A DNA stretch of 64,000 nucleotides from Massilia aquatica (GCF_011682045.1 NZ_VVIW01000021.1:47729-111728); one strand, 5' to 3'; numbered from the stretch's first letter, positions 54,281 through 62,627 are shown. Translations and numbers: made by a program. The notes: a model not told the origin generated them from the letters alone.

Positions 54281-54462
54281 TCGTCGCGCAACCTGTGCTG
54301 GTAACTGACCCCATCCTCAGGAATGCGCTTTTTCCACAGGCCGAAGGCGCTCGGCTGCGGCGCTGCGCGCCGCTCGGGGGCGAGGGGGGCGGATCGGCCT
54401 GTTTCATCGGCAATGACACCTGGAACATGGGTTACCGCGAGGTCGTTCGGATTGCGGCCCAT
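54274..54462 (-). CDS. antitoxin of the VapC-like toxin
   Basis: 62 residues from the ATG at 54462 with GAGG upstream; an ATG at 54525 gives a longer, less likely protein. The C-terminal SAFGLWKKRIPEDGVSYQHR plus LRDEW is the toxin-binding tail seen in many VapB-type antitoxins (GLWK...D-G-V...LR-x-EW). The N-terminal DNA-binding part is short. Overlap with the toxin supports a co-translated module. The pair is probably autoregulated. Confidence 0.75.
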   Translation of the reverse strand: MGRNPNDLAVTHVPGVIADETGRSAPLAPERRAAPQPSAFGLWKKRIPEDGVSYQHRLRDEW

Positions 54463-54839
54463 GTGGCGCCTCGAAAGTTGTTCAATGTTAAGTAGTGTAT
54501 AGCATCGTTTGCGCCCCGTCAGCATGGCACGCTGGCAAGGTGGCTTATCCTGATTGCATAGGGAAAACGGAAATGGGCACCCTGTGCCGAATAAGCGTGG
54601 ATCTCGGCCCCTTTATAGCTAGCAATCTTGGGAAATTCAGGTATTTACATTAGGAAAATTTGGCTGTCGTGAATGACAGGCGCCGCGTCCGCTATTGGTA
54701 TGCTTGTGCCGTTTGGATACATACAGCATCTTTCTCCCATGGTAACGTTCTGCCGTCGCAATTGATAGCCTGACGACAACTTTCCGCCAATCCGCGCGGA
54801 GAGTGGCAGATCGATAAAAATGACCACCCCGGAGACCGA
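54463..54839. other. 377-base intergenic region
   Basis: Lies upstream of both the antitoxin (minus) and the metalloprotease (plus). The AT-rich middle (54620-54720) contains ATTCAGGTATTTACATTAGG-like promoter material. No conserved riboswitch or -24/-12 element was recognised; short frames inside have no support. Confidence 0.35.
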
Positions 54840-56681
54840 ATGACATCCTCGCACACCCTGTTCCTGCTCATGGCCGCCGCCCTTGCCGGCAGCGCCACCG
54901 CCCAGACCGATTACGCCAGCGCGCAAGGGGCCCGCCCCGCCGCCGGCATGCAGATCGGCAGCGCCGAGGCGGTCCTCGCCGGCTTTGCCGAACAACACGC
55001 TAACGGCCGCACCCTGCAAGTGCAATCGGTCGGCGGCAACACCGTGGCCGCCCATATCCGCGACTACGCCGACAAGAACGGCGTGGTCTCGATCACCGGT
55101 ACCGCGGTCGACACACAAGATTCCGTGTTCGTGCTCAAGGGAAACAAAAAAGCCGTGTACGGCTACCTGCTCAAGTACGACACCCGCAAGGCCTGGGAAT
55201 ACACCACCGACCGCGCCGGCAAGGTCTGGCTGACGGAAGTGCCGATCACCAAGATCGTGCCCGACTTCGACCCCGATTTCCGCGACCAGCGCACCCCGGC
55301 CATGCTGGCGCTGGCGGTCTCGCACCCGGTCTACAGCCCGATGGCGCTGCGCCAGGCGCGCCATATCGGCCCCTACCAGAATGAAGACGTGACCCAGCTG
55401 CAAAGCAAACCGGGCAGCCCGTACGTGTTCTACCTGAACATCACGGCGGTCATGAACGGCAGCACGCCCTTGAACGGCGTTACGAAAGAAAACATGTACC
55501 GCGCCTGGCAGTCGATGGCCGACCAGTACTCGATGCTCAACATGAACGTGACCACCAGCCGCGCCGTGTATGACGCCGCGCGCACGGCCAACGTGCTGCG
55601 CACCGGCATCATCAACTTCATCAACCAGGACGGGCGCTCGTTCGCGCCGCTGCGCTCGTTCGGCACCACCGCCGCCGGCACCCTGTACCGCAATCCCTCG
55701 TCCGGCTTCGACTACGGCTACGGCATCGGCATGACCGGCGCCCACGAAGTCGGGCACCAGATGGGCATGAACCACGACCGTGGCGGCAGCGGCGGCGAGT
55801 ATTTCGAAGGCATCGCCGCGTTCCAGTGGGCCCCGATCATGGGTAACTACTGGATGGGCGGCGGCTGGGCCAACCAGCTGTTTACCTGGAGCCGGGGCGA
55901 GTACACCACCGCCAGCAATTTCGAGGACGACCTGCGCATCATGAACGTGGACGAGGCGGTGCCGTACATGGCCGACGATATTCCGGACACGCGCGCGCTG
56001 ACCCTGGGCACGGGCGGCGCCATCGATCCGACCCGCAATTTCGGCCAGATCGAACGCAACACCGACAGCGATACCTTTACCTTCACAACCACCGGTGTAA
56101 CCACCCTGAACCTGCGCATCGACCCGCTCGAATACCTGCGCATGCTCGACGTCGACGCCAGCATCGTCAACGCGGCGGGGGCGGTGGTGGCGCGCAGCAA
56201 CCTGGCGGTCAACCGCTCGGCCCAGTTCACCAATCTGTCGCTGCCGGCCGGCAGCTACCGGCTGGTGGTGCGCGGCGGCGCCGAAGGCACGCCGGCCAAC
56301 GGCTTCTCGAACTACTCGTCGCTCGGTCACTACGCGATGAAGGGGACCCTGGCGGGCGCGGGCGGTACAGGTTATCCGGTGCTGGGTAACGGCGTGGCGC
56401 TGACCGGCCAGGGCGCGGCGACGGGCGGCTGGCAATATTTCACGATTGACGTGCCGGCGGGCAAATCCCAGATGGCGTTCGCGCTCAACGGCGCCAATGG
56501 CGACGCCGACATGTTCGTGAAACTGGGCGGCACCCCGACCACGGCCAGCTACAACTGCAAGTCGGACGGGCCGAGCAGCGTGGAAAACTGCACGGTCAAT
56601 GCGCCGACGGCGGGCCGCTACTATGTGGGCGTGTATGCGTATGCGGCGTACAACAGCCTGAGCGTCAAGGCGACTTACTAA
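54840..56681 (+). CDS. secreted metzincin zinc metalloprotease with C-terminal PPC-like domain
   Basis: 613 residues with GGAG five bases before the ATG and a signal peptide ending at AGSATA. The zinc motif HEVGHQMGMNHD (His302, His306, His312) is the reprolysin/metzincin pattern, inside TGAHEVGHQMGMNHDRGGSG. The C-terminal ~100 residues (GWQYFTIDVPAGKSQMAFAL ... DADMFVKLGG ... YYVGVYAYAAY) match a pre-peptidase C-terminal domain. Residues ~400-510 form another beta-sandwich. It acts outside the cell on proteins. No PEP-CTERM tail. Confidence 0.92.
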   Translation: MTSSHTLFLLMAAALAGSATAQTDYASAQGARPAAGMQIGSAEAVLAGFAEQHANGRTLQVQSVGGNTVAAHIRDYADKNGVVSITGTAVDTQDSVFVLKGNKKAVYGYLLKYDTRKAWEYTTDRAGKVWLTEVPITKIVPDFDPDFRDQRTPAMLALAVSHPVYSPMALRQARHIGPYQNEDVTQLQSKPGSPYVFYLNITAVMNGSTPLNGVTKENMYRAWQSMADQYSMLNMNVTTSRAVYDAARTANVLRTGIINFINQDGRSFAPLRSFGTTAAGTLYRNPSSGFDYGYGIGMTGAHEVGHQMGMNHDRGGSGGEYFEGIAAFQWAPIMGNYWMGGGWANQLFTWSRGEYTTASNFEDDLRIMNVDEAVPYMADDIPDTRALTLGTGGAIDPTRNFGQIERNTDSDTFTFTTTGVTTLNLRIDPLEYLRMLDVDASIVNAAGAVVARSNLAVNRSAQFTNLSLPAGSYRLVVRGGAEGTPANGFSNYSSLGHYAMKGTLAGAGGTGYPVLGNGVALTGQGAATGGWQYFTIDVPAGKSQMAFALNGANGDADMFVKLGGTPTTASYNCKSDGPSSVENCTVNAPTAGRYYVGVYAYAAYNSLSVKATY

Positions 56682-56691
56682 GCATGGTAAG

Positions 56692-56718
56692 GGACGGCAG
56701 CGGAGACGCTAGCCGTCC
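56692..56718. terminator. hairpin between convergent genes
   Basis: GGACGGC (56692-56698) and GCCGTCC (56712-56718) flank a 13-base loop, located between the metalloprotease stop and the 3' end of the HTH gene. There is no strong T-run, so it is only a possible bidirectional terminator. Confidence 0.45.
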
Positions 56719-56978
56719 TTGAACAGCGCCGACACCGGGCAGTCGAACAGGCTGGCCAGTCCCTCGAGCAGGTCGATGCTCAGGGACTTGGTGCTGTTGT
56801 TGACCACGCGCGTGAGCTGGGAGTGCGAAATCTCCACGCCCATGGCGCTCAGGCGTTTCCACAACTCTGTGACGAAACGGATGTCGTGTTCAGCCATCAA
56901 AACCTGGACCCGCAGGACGGCTTTGCGCTGTGGCCCCTGGAGGGGCCTGGATATGGGGGGTGTTTTTAGTGTGTGCAT
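56709..56978 (-). CDS. small HTH (Cro/CI-type) DNA-binding protein
   Basis: 89 residues if the ATG at 56978 is used. Starts at 57014 and 56897 are also possible and the ribosome sites do not decide. The core LWKRLSAMGVEISHSQLTRV is followed by VNNSTKSLSIDLLEGLASLF and ends in CPVSALFKDG, the pattern of a lambda-repressor-like XRE domain. It probably regulates nearby genes; a target cannot be named. The basic N-terminal segment (RPLQGPQRKAVLRVQ) could contact DNA. Confidence 0.75.
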   Translation of the reverse strand: MHTLKTPPISRPLQGPQRKAVLRVQVLMAEHDIRFVTELWKRLSAMGVEISHSQLTRVVNNSTKSLSIDLLEGLASLFDCPVSALFKDG

Positions 56979-57014
56979 GGGTTCGTCGTACCTCACTACG
57001 ACAGGCGCCATCAT

Positions 57015-57791
<777 letters not shown>

Positions 57792-57864
57792 GCGGGAATA
57801 GCTCAATCGCAGAGCGCAACCTTGAAAGGTTGAGACAGGGAGTGCGAATCTCCTTCCCGCGCCA
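57792..57864 (+). tRNA. degenerate tRNA-like gene (anticodon GAA if read)
   Basis: Acceptor GCGGGAA pairs with TTCCCGC and is followed by an encoded GCCA. The body resembles a tRNA-Gly (GCGGGAATAGCTCAAT). However, the anticodon stem CAACC/GGTTG encloses only six bases (TTGAAA), the D-loop AATCGCA lacks the GG pair, the T-loop is TGCGAAT instead of TTCGAAT, and the T-stem is one base short. It is probably a pseudo-tRNA or an unusual RNA. The CCA end overlaps an inverted repeat (57861-57938). Confidence 0.5.
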
Positions 57865-57938
57865 TTCCACAAAGCGCTTTCAAAACAGCGCATGGCCCTG
57901 CCAGGGGCAAGTCACGCCGAGAGGCTTTGTGGAATGGC
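57861..57938 (+). repeat. 15-base perfect inverted repeat with 48-base spacer
   Basis: GCCATTCCACAAAGC (57861-57875) and GCTTTGTGGAATGGC (57924-57938) are exact reverse complements. The left arm covers the CCA end of the preceding tRNA-like gene, so this could be a processing signal, or a mark of past recombination at a tRNA 3' end. Confidence 0.7.
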
Positions 57939-57950
57939 CGATCAAGCCTT

Positions 57951-58035
57951 GGGCGACGAGCAGCATTGGCGACTGCAGCGGACTGTAAATCCGCCGTCTC
58001 TGACATACGGGGTTCGACTCCCTGGTCGCCCACCA
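57951..58035 (+). tRNA. tRNA-Tyr (GTA)
   Basis: 85 bases. Acceptor GGGCGAC/GTCGCCC, D-stem GCAG/CTGC with GG in the loop, anticodon arm GCGGA-CTGTAAA-TCCGC (anticodon GTA), a 13-base variable arm as in bacterial tRNA-Tyr, T-arm CGGGG-TTCGACT-CCCTG, then ACCA. All arms close. Confidence 0.9.
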
Positions 58036-58072
58036 TCTTTGCATTCCCGGTTATGCCGGGCGTGCCCCCTTT

Positions 58073-58163
58073 TCCCCGATACGCTAACTGGTAAGCGGAC
58101 GCACTGTTAATGCGTTGTAGGCCCGACAGGGTTATGCAGGTTCGAGTCCTGCTTGGGGAGCCA
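58073..58163 (+). tRNA. tRNA with anticodon GTT (Asn) and a long variable arm
   Basis: 91 bases. Acceptor TCCCCGA/TTGGGGA, D-arm CGCT-AACTGGTA-AGCG, anticodon arm ACGCA-CTGTTAA-TGCGT (GTT), T-arm GCAGG-TTCGAGT-CCTGC, then GCCA. The variable region is 20 bases (a possible GGCCC/GGGTT stem) instead of the usual five, which is abnormal for tRNA-Asn and gives a class II shape. Confidence 0.8.
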
Positions 58164-58171
58164 GTTTCAAT

Positions 58172-58247
58172 TGTGGATTAGCTCAGCTGGTAGAGCACTT
58201 GACTTTGACTCAAGTTGTCGCAGGTTCGAACCCTGCATCCACTGCCA
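58172..58247 (+). tRNA. tRNA-Gln (TTG)
   Basis: 76 bases, all arms standard: D-arm GCTC-AGCTGGTA-GAGC, anticodon arm CTTGA-CTTTGAC-TCAAG (anticodon TTG), T-arm GCAGG-TTCGAAC-CCTGC. The 1-72 position is a T-T mismatch and the discriminator is G, both compatible with glutaminyl-tRNA synthetase preference. Confidence 0.88.
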
Positions 58248-58283
58248 GTTTGCCGCGTATGACCGCGCGGTTCTTTTTTCAAT

Positions 58284-58375
58284 GGTGACGTTAGCTCAGT
58301 TGGCAGAGCTTTGGATTGTGATTCCAAGGGCCACCGCCGTAGCGACGGCCGATTCGAGTCCGGTACGCCACCCCA
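58284..58375 (+). tRNA. tRNA-His-like (GTG) with inserted variable-arm hairpin
   Basis: 92 bases. The 5' half is nearly identical to the tRNA-His at 58766 (extra G-1, anticodon loop TTGTGAT). The variable region is expanded by a hairpin GCCGT-AGCG-ACGGC, and there are A-C mismatches at 4-69 in the acceptor and at 53-61 in the T-stem. It ends CCCA as expected for His. Possibly a degenerate duplicate. Confidence 0.7.
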
Positions 58376-58382
58376 TTTTTAT

Positions 58383-58458
58383 CTCACCTTAGCTCAGCTG
58401 GAAGAGCGCGACGCTACGAACGTCGAGGTCGCAGGTTCGATCCCTGCAGGTGGGTCCA
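58383..58458 (+). tRNA. tRNA-Arg (ACG)
   Basis: 76 bases. Acceptor CTCACCT/AGGTGGG (one G-T), D-arm GCTC-AGCTGGAA-GAGC, anticodon arm CGACG-CTACGAA-CGTCG (ACG), T-arm GCAGG-TTCGATC-CCTGC, end TCCA. The discriminator T is unusual for tRNA-Arg. The 161 bases to the next tRNA (58459-58619) hold no recognisable gene. Confidence 0.85.
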
Positions 58459-58619
58459 TTCAAGGCACGTGTCGCCCGCACGCGGCATTCCCATAGTTCC
58501 CGGATAGGGTTCGTGGCGAAGGCCTTACGCTGGTTCCGGATTTCAGCCCGGCACGCGCAAGCCGTGGTGCTCCGACAGTTTGATGCGCACTACCCCGGCA
58601 GGCAACCGGGACCCGCACC

Positions 58620-58705
58620 GCGCTCGGGGTGGAAACGGTAGACACGCCAGATTCAAAATCTGGTGCCGCAAGGCATTGGGGGTTCGACACCCCCCGAGCG
58701 CACCA
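58620..58705 (+). tRNA. tRNA-Leu (CAA)
   Basis: 86 bases. Acceptor GCGCTCG/CGAGCGC, D-loop with ACGGTAGAC, anticodon arm CCAGA-TTCAAAA-TCTGG (CAA), variable arm TGCCGCAAGGCATT, T-arm GGGGG-TTCGACA-CCCCC, then ACCA. A regular class II tRNA-Leu. Confidence 0.92.
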
Positions 58706-58765
58706 CATACCCGGTTTGCTACGGCCTGCGCCGGCAGCAAACCGTAAGTTGTTCAAGTTTTCAAT

Positions 58766-58842
58766 GGTGACGTTAGCTCAGTTGGCAGAGCTTTGGATTG
58801 TGAGTCCAAGGGCCGCCGGTTCGAATCCGGTACGTCACCCCA
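58766..58842 (+). tRNA. tRNA-His (GTG)
   Basis: 77 bases including G-1. Acceptor GTGACGT/ACGTCAC, anticodon arm TTGGA-TTGTGAG-TCCAA (GTG), T-arm GCCGG-TTCGAAT-CCGGT, C at 73 and CCA. All arms close, in contrast to the related gene at 58284. Confidence 0.93.
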
Positions 58843-58884
58843 TTTTTTCGATTGCGCGCCCGGCGCCGCAATCAACCATGCACT

Positions 58885-58960
58885 ATCTCAGTGGCGCAAT
58901 TGGCAGCGCAGCGGTTTCCAAAACCGAAGGCTGAAGGTTCGACTCCTTCCTGGGATGCCA
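58885..58960 (+). tRNA. tRNA-Trp (CCA)
   Basis: 76 bases. Acceptor ATCTCAG/CTGGGAT (one T-G), D-arm GCGC-AATTGGCA-GCGC, anticodon loop TTCCAAA (CCA) closed by GCGGT/ACCGA with one G-A mismatch at 27-43, T-arm GAAGG-TTCGACT-CCTTC, end GCCA. Confidence 0.85.
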
Positions 58961-58967
58961 TTTTTAT

Positions 58968-59044
58968 GTGGGGTTGCCCGAGCGGTCCAAGGGCGCGGTC
59001 TGCAACACCGTTGTTCGCCGGTTCGAATCCGGCACCCCACTCCA
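58968..59044 (+). tRNA. tRNA-Cys (GCA)
   Basis: 77 bases. Acceptor GTGGGGT/ACCCCAC, D-region CCCGAGCGGTCCAAGGG, anticodon arm GCGGT-CTGCAAC-ACCGT (GCA), T-arm GCCGG-TTCGAAT-CCGGC, discriminator T as in bacterial tRNA-Cys, then CCA. Last member of the array. Confidence 0.9.
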
Positions 59045-59249
59045 ATGCAGCGCAAGCGATATCGCCCGGGCGTCCCTCACGACGCGCGGGAATGCGCGGT
59101 GCGCTGCGCCTTATTTTCGTGCTTGCTGCTTTGCCTGCAAGGCGTATTATCACGTTTAGCACCTGTCCGGATTTTCATCTTCCGCCAGCGCCCCCGGCGC
59201 CGGCCTTTTCTACTATTCCATTCAAACAGGCATCAGTAAAAGTGAAAAT

Positions 59250-59816
59250 ATGACTCCGCAAATCTTAGCACTCGACATCGCAGGAAATCCATTCGGATGG
59301 ATCTCCGCCCAGGAAGCGATCCATTATTACGCCGTCGGCAAGGTGGCGTGGGAACTGGGCGACCGTGAATTTCTGTTTCGCGGCGGGGTGTCGAATGCGG
59401 GCGTGCTCTCGACCATGACGGTCAAGCCGATCATTTCGATCATGGGCAGCGAGCGCATGACCAAGAAACTGCGCGTGGCGCTGCCGCTGGGCGACGACAA
59501 CCACTTGCTGTTCGCGCGCGACCGCCACACCTGCGCTTATTGCGGCAACGTGTTTGCGCGCCAGCACCTCTCGCGCGACCACGTCCTGGCGCGCACCCAC
59601 GGCGGCAAGGATAGCTGGACCAATTGCGTGACCGCCTGCAAGCCGTGCAACCAGGCCAAGGGCGCCACCATGGTGCACGATTTTCATCCGCTGCTGTACG
59701 TGCCGTACGTGCCTTGCCGTTTTGAACACTTCATCCTGAGCGGCAGGAATGTGCTGGCCGACCAGCACGATTATCTGTCTGCCAAATTGCCGAAACACTC
59801 GCGCATGCTGGCATGA
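59250..59816 (+). CDS. HNH endonuclease family protein
   Basis: 188 residues. The HNH domain occupies residues ~90-145: CAYCGNVFARQHLSRDHVLA supplies the first Cys pair and the catalytic His, THGGKDSWTNCVTACKPCNQ the Asn and second Cys pair. The N-terminal ~85 residues are a conserved extension of this housekeeping HNH family, which is found in many proteobacterial chromosomes and is not obviously phage-borne. Its position directly after the tRNA array is notable. The role (repair or defence) is unknown. Confidence 0.88.
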   Translation: MTPQILALDIAGNPFGWISAQEAIHYYAVGKVAWELGDREFLFRGGVSNAGVLSTMTVKPIISIMGSERMTKKLRVALPLGDDNHLLFARDRHTCAYCGNVFARQHLSRDHVLARTHGGKDSWTNCVTACKPCNQAKGATMVHDFHPLLYVPYVPCRFEHFILSGRNVLADQHDYLSAKLPKHSRMLA

Positions 59817-59822
59817 CCGCCC

Positions 59823-59851
59823 CCGGCGTAGCGCCCCGTGCGCTATGCCGG
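59823..59851. terminator. hairpin between convergent HNH and epimerase genes
   Basis: CCGGCGTAGCG (59823-59833) pairs with CGCTATGCCGG (59841-59851) with one G-T pair and a 7-base loop, between two convergent stops. No T-tract, so termination is inferred. Confidence 0.5.
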
Positions 59852-60589
59852 CGCGCCCGCGTCACCTTCAAGTAGCGTAAAAGCGTCGTCGCGCGGCCGG
59901 TAATCGAGCGCACTGCGCGTTTGTTCGATGGCCAGGCGCTTGTAGCGGTTGTCCGATACCCCATGCACGACCGTAAAACCTTTCAGGTCGGCATCAATGC
60001 AGCGCGCCAGCAAATGCACCACATCGCGCTCGCTGATGAACGCGGCCACGTCGCGCGCACTGTGCCGTTCGCCCGCATGGAAGGCTGCCACGTTGGCGAT
60101 CCGCACGGCCACCGTGACCAGCGTGCCATCGTCGGCAAACAAGGAGGCAAGCGCTTCGCCGAACGCCTTGCTCACACCGTACATATTCTTGGGCCGCGGC
60201 GCCATGTCTTCGTGCACCTGCACGTCGAGCGGATACCCTTCAACGGCCTGCGCACTGCTGGCAAACACCACGCGCCGGCATCCCTGCGCCTTTGCCGCCA
60301 GGAACATGTTGTAGGTGCCGATAATGTTCGTCGGCAGCAGCGAGGCGTGGAAATCGGCGTCGGGCAAGGGGTCCGCCGCGAGGTGAAGCACGGTGTGCAC
60401 ACCTGCGCAGGCGCGCATGCAGGCGTCCAGGTCGGTGACGTCGAGATGCACGGCCTCGCCGCCCATCTGTGCCAGCGCGGCGGAGTCGAGGTCACCCAGG
60501 CGCAGGTCGAGCTGGCCGTGCAACTCGCGCACAAAGGCCGTCCCGATGCGCCCCGCCGCGCCGGTCACGAGCACTTTGTGCGCCGTCAT
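59843..60589 (-). CDS. NAD-dependent epimerase/dehydratase (SDR)
   Basis: 248 residues. Rossmann motif VLVTGAAGRIG near the N-terminus, LDVTDLDA (Asp of the NAD pocket), HLAADPLPDADF, then the catalytic Ser in FASSAQAVEG and the YGVSK Tyr-Lys pair. The length and the AADPLPDAD region resemble uronate dehydrogenase-like short SDRs. It could oxidise a uronic acid or modify a nucleotide sugar; the substrate is not certain. Confidence 0.85.
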   Translation of the reverse strand: MTAHKVLVTGAAGRIGTAFVRELHGQLDLRLGDLDSAALAQMGGEAVHLDVTDLDACMRACAGVHTVLHLAADPLPDADFHASLLPTNIIGTYNMFLAAKAQGCRRVVFASSAQAVEGYPLDVQVHEDMAPRPKNMYGVSKAFGEALASLFADDGTLVTVAVRIANVAAFHAGERHSARDVAAFISERDVVHLLARCIDADLKGFTVVHGVSDNRYKRLAIEQTRSALDYRPRDDAFTLLEGDAGAPA

Positions 60590-60893
60590 GCGCCACCCGC
60601 ATCGCTGACGGGTCGCTCACTGCGGAAATGCCTGTTCATCATGGAGGTTCTACCGATCAGAAAAACTGATTATCCGAGCGGGCATGCTGCGGGGTCAAAC
60701 GAGGAATCCTGTGTAGATGAACAAGTATTTCTTACCCATCGCTCCCGGCCCGGCCGGTGCTAATACCATATTGCAACACCAGAGGCCGGATTGAGTGATA
60801 CAGTCCTCTTTGAATCCCGCGTTGTCTGCCGCACGCGCAAACGCACCATGTGTTCCTGAAACGCCGACCACCCTCCCGTCAGGCAAGGCCACC
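60590..60893. promoter_or_regulatory. 304-base divergent promoter region
   Basis: Separates the epimerase (minus) from the diguanylate cyclase (plus). It includes an in-frame ATG at 60795 for the plus gene; the ATG at 60894 is preferred. No clear operator or terminator was recognised. Confidence 0.35.
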
Positions 60894-62591
60894 ATGAAGT
60901 TCGAAACCAAACTGAAAGCCGCGGCCGCCGTTGTCATCCTGGTCATGTCGACCGTGGCCCTGATTCCCTTGCTGGTCAACCGGCACGTGGCCGAGACCAT
61001 GGGCGACCTGAAAGCGGCCGCGCGGCGCGAGCACCTGTATCAGAGCCTGATCAGCATGCTGCGCGATGCCGAGACCGGCCAGCGCGGCTTCATCATCACC
61101 GGCAAGGAAGAGTTTCTCCAGCCCTACTACGCCGGCACCAGCATGATTCCTGCAGTATTGCTGGAACTGAAGACGGAAAACGCCAATCCGCGCGAACAGG
61201 GTAGCCTCAAGAATATCGAAGACATCACCAACGCCAAGCTGGTCAGCCTGAGCGACACCATCAGCCTGCGGCGCGACAGCGGCTTCGAGAAACCGGCGCA
61301 GGTGATCGCCGGCGGCAAGGGCCGGTCGCAAATGGACTTGCTGCGCAGCCTGATCGGCGAGGAATTGTCCGATTACACGCAGCGGCGCAACGAGCTGCGC
61401 GAAGAGCTGCTCATCACCTCCAACATCGCCGCCTATGCCGGGGTAGCGGCCACGCTCATCAATGTGGTGTTCCTGCTCGGCGTGCTGCTGGCCGCCCAGC
61501 GCGCCCTGATGCAGCGCCGCCGTGCCGAAGCGCACGCCAACGAGATCACCGGCGAACTGCGCCGCGCCGCCACCCTGGCTACCCTGCGCAATGCCCACCT
61601 GCAAAAAAGCGCGGACTTGCTGCATTCGCTGGAACTGGCCGAGACCATGGAGGAAACCTCCGAGATCATTGCTGCCTATCTGCCGGCGCTGCTGCCGGCA
61701 TTATCCGGCAGCCTCTACCTGTACAGCAATTCGCGCAACGTGCTCGAACGCAGCGCGCGCTGGGGCAGCGTCGACACCGAGGCGGAGGTGCTGGCGCCGC
61801 TCGATTGCTGGGCCTTGCGGCGCGGCAGCGAACACCTGGCATCCGGACCGGACGCCCTGGTGTGCCGCCATGCGCACGAGAGCGGCAAGGACACGGCGCG
61901 CCTGTGCGTGCCGCTGATCACCCAGGGCGATGTGATCGGCTGCCTGACGGTGGTGGGCGACGCCCTCGCCGGCGAGCATGGCGCCGAGCAAGGCCAGTGG
62001 ATCGTGCAGCTGGCCGAGCAGTTGGGCCTGGCCCTGAGCAATGTGCGCCTGCGCATTTCCTTGCGGCGCCAGTCGATCGTCGATCCGCTCACCCAGCTCT
62101 ACAACCGGCGCTACATGGATGAGGTGCTCAAGCGCGAACTGCTGCTGGCCGAACGCAAGCAAGGCGCGGTGACCGTCGTGATGATCGACCTCGACCATTT
62201 CAAGCGGGTCAACGATACGTACGGCCACGACGGTGGCGATGCCCTGCTGGTGGCGGTGGCGGCGGCCCTGCGCGAGAATGTGCGCGCGTGCGACATCGCC
62301 TGCCGCCTCGGTGGCGAGGAAATGCTGATCGTGCTGCCCGAGTGCAGCCTGGCCAACGGCCTGGCGCGCGCCGAAGCGGTGCGCCTGGCGGTCGCGGCGC
62401 TGCAAGTGCGCAGCAACGGGCAGATCCTTACGGCCACCGCCTCGTTCGGCGTGGCCAGCTTTCCCGAGCACGGACGCACGGTCGAGTCGCTGGTGCATGC
62501 CTCGGACCTGGCGTTGTATGAAGCCAAGCACGGCGGCAGGAATTGCGTCGTGGCGGCACGCGGTACGCACGCCACAGCGCTCGTGGCGTGA
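60894..62591 (+). CDS. membrane diguanylate cyclase (CHASE3-GAF-GGDEF)
   Basis: 565 residues from the ATG at 60894 (AAGG upstream), starting MKFETKLKAAAAVVILVMST. Two membrane segments (residues ~10-30 and ~180-200) flank a periplasmic CHASE3 domain (LRDAETGQRGFIITGKEEFL). A GAF-like domain spans ~235-395 and the GGDEF domain ~405-555, with DPLTQLYNRRYMDE, MIDLDHFKRVNDTYGHDGGD and the active site RLGGEEMLIVLPE (GGEEM, catalytically competent). It makes cyclic di-GMP, which commonly raises exopolysaccharide output. An RxxD inhibitory site was not found before GGEEM. Confidence 0.95.
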   Translation: MKFETKLKAAAAVVILVMSTVALIPLLVNRHVAETMGDLKAAARREHLYQSLISMLRDAETGQRGFIITGKEEFLQPYYAGTSMIPAVLLELKTENANPREQGSLKNIEDITNAKLVSLSDTISLRRDSGFEKPAQVIAGGKGRSQMDLLRSLIGEELSDYTQRRNELREELLITSNIAAYAGVAATLINVVFLLGVLLAAQRALMQRRRAEAHANEITGELRRAATLATLRNAHLQKSADLLHSLELAETMEETSEIIAAYLPALLPALSGSLYLYSNSRNVLERSARWGSVDTEAEVLAPLDCWALRRGSEHLASGPDALVCRHAHESGKDTARLCVPLITQGDVIGCLTVVGDALAGEHGAEQGQWIVQLAEQLGLALSNVRLRISLRRQSIVDPLTQLYNRRYMDEVLKRELLLAERKQGAVTVVMIDLDHFKRVNDTYGHDGGDALLVAVAAALRENVRACDIACRLGGEEMLIVLPECSLANGLARAEAVRLAVAALQVRSNGQILTATASFGVASFPEHGRTVESLVHASDLALYEAKHGGRNCVVAARGTHATALVA

Positions 62592-62627
62592 TAATCAAAA
62601 GCAATTAGTTGTCAAACTCGCGGCGCT

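Noticed and set aside
54504..54540. TGGCACG-like sequence upstream of the metalloprotease
   Set aside because: TGGCACGCTGGCAAGG has the -24 half but CAAGG instead of a GC-containing -12 element.
54700..54800. Possible cyclic di-GMP riboswitch upstream of the metalloprotease
   Set aside because: None of the conserved GEMM-I tetraloop and core sequences could be found.
58459..58619. Possible eleventh tRNA between tRNA-Arg and tRNA-Leu
   Set aside because: No TTCGA-type T-loop with a matching acceptor and anticodon arm could be built.
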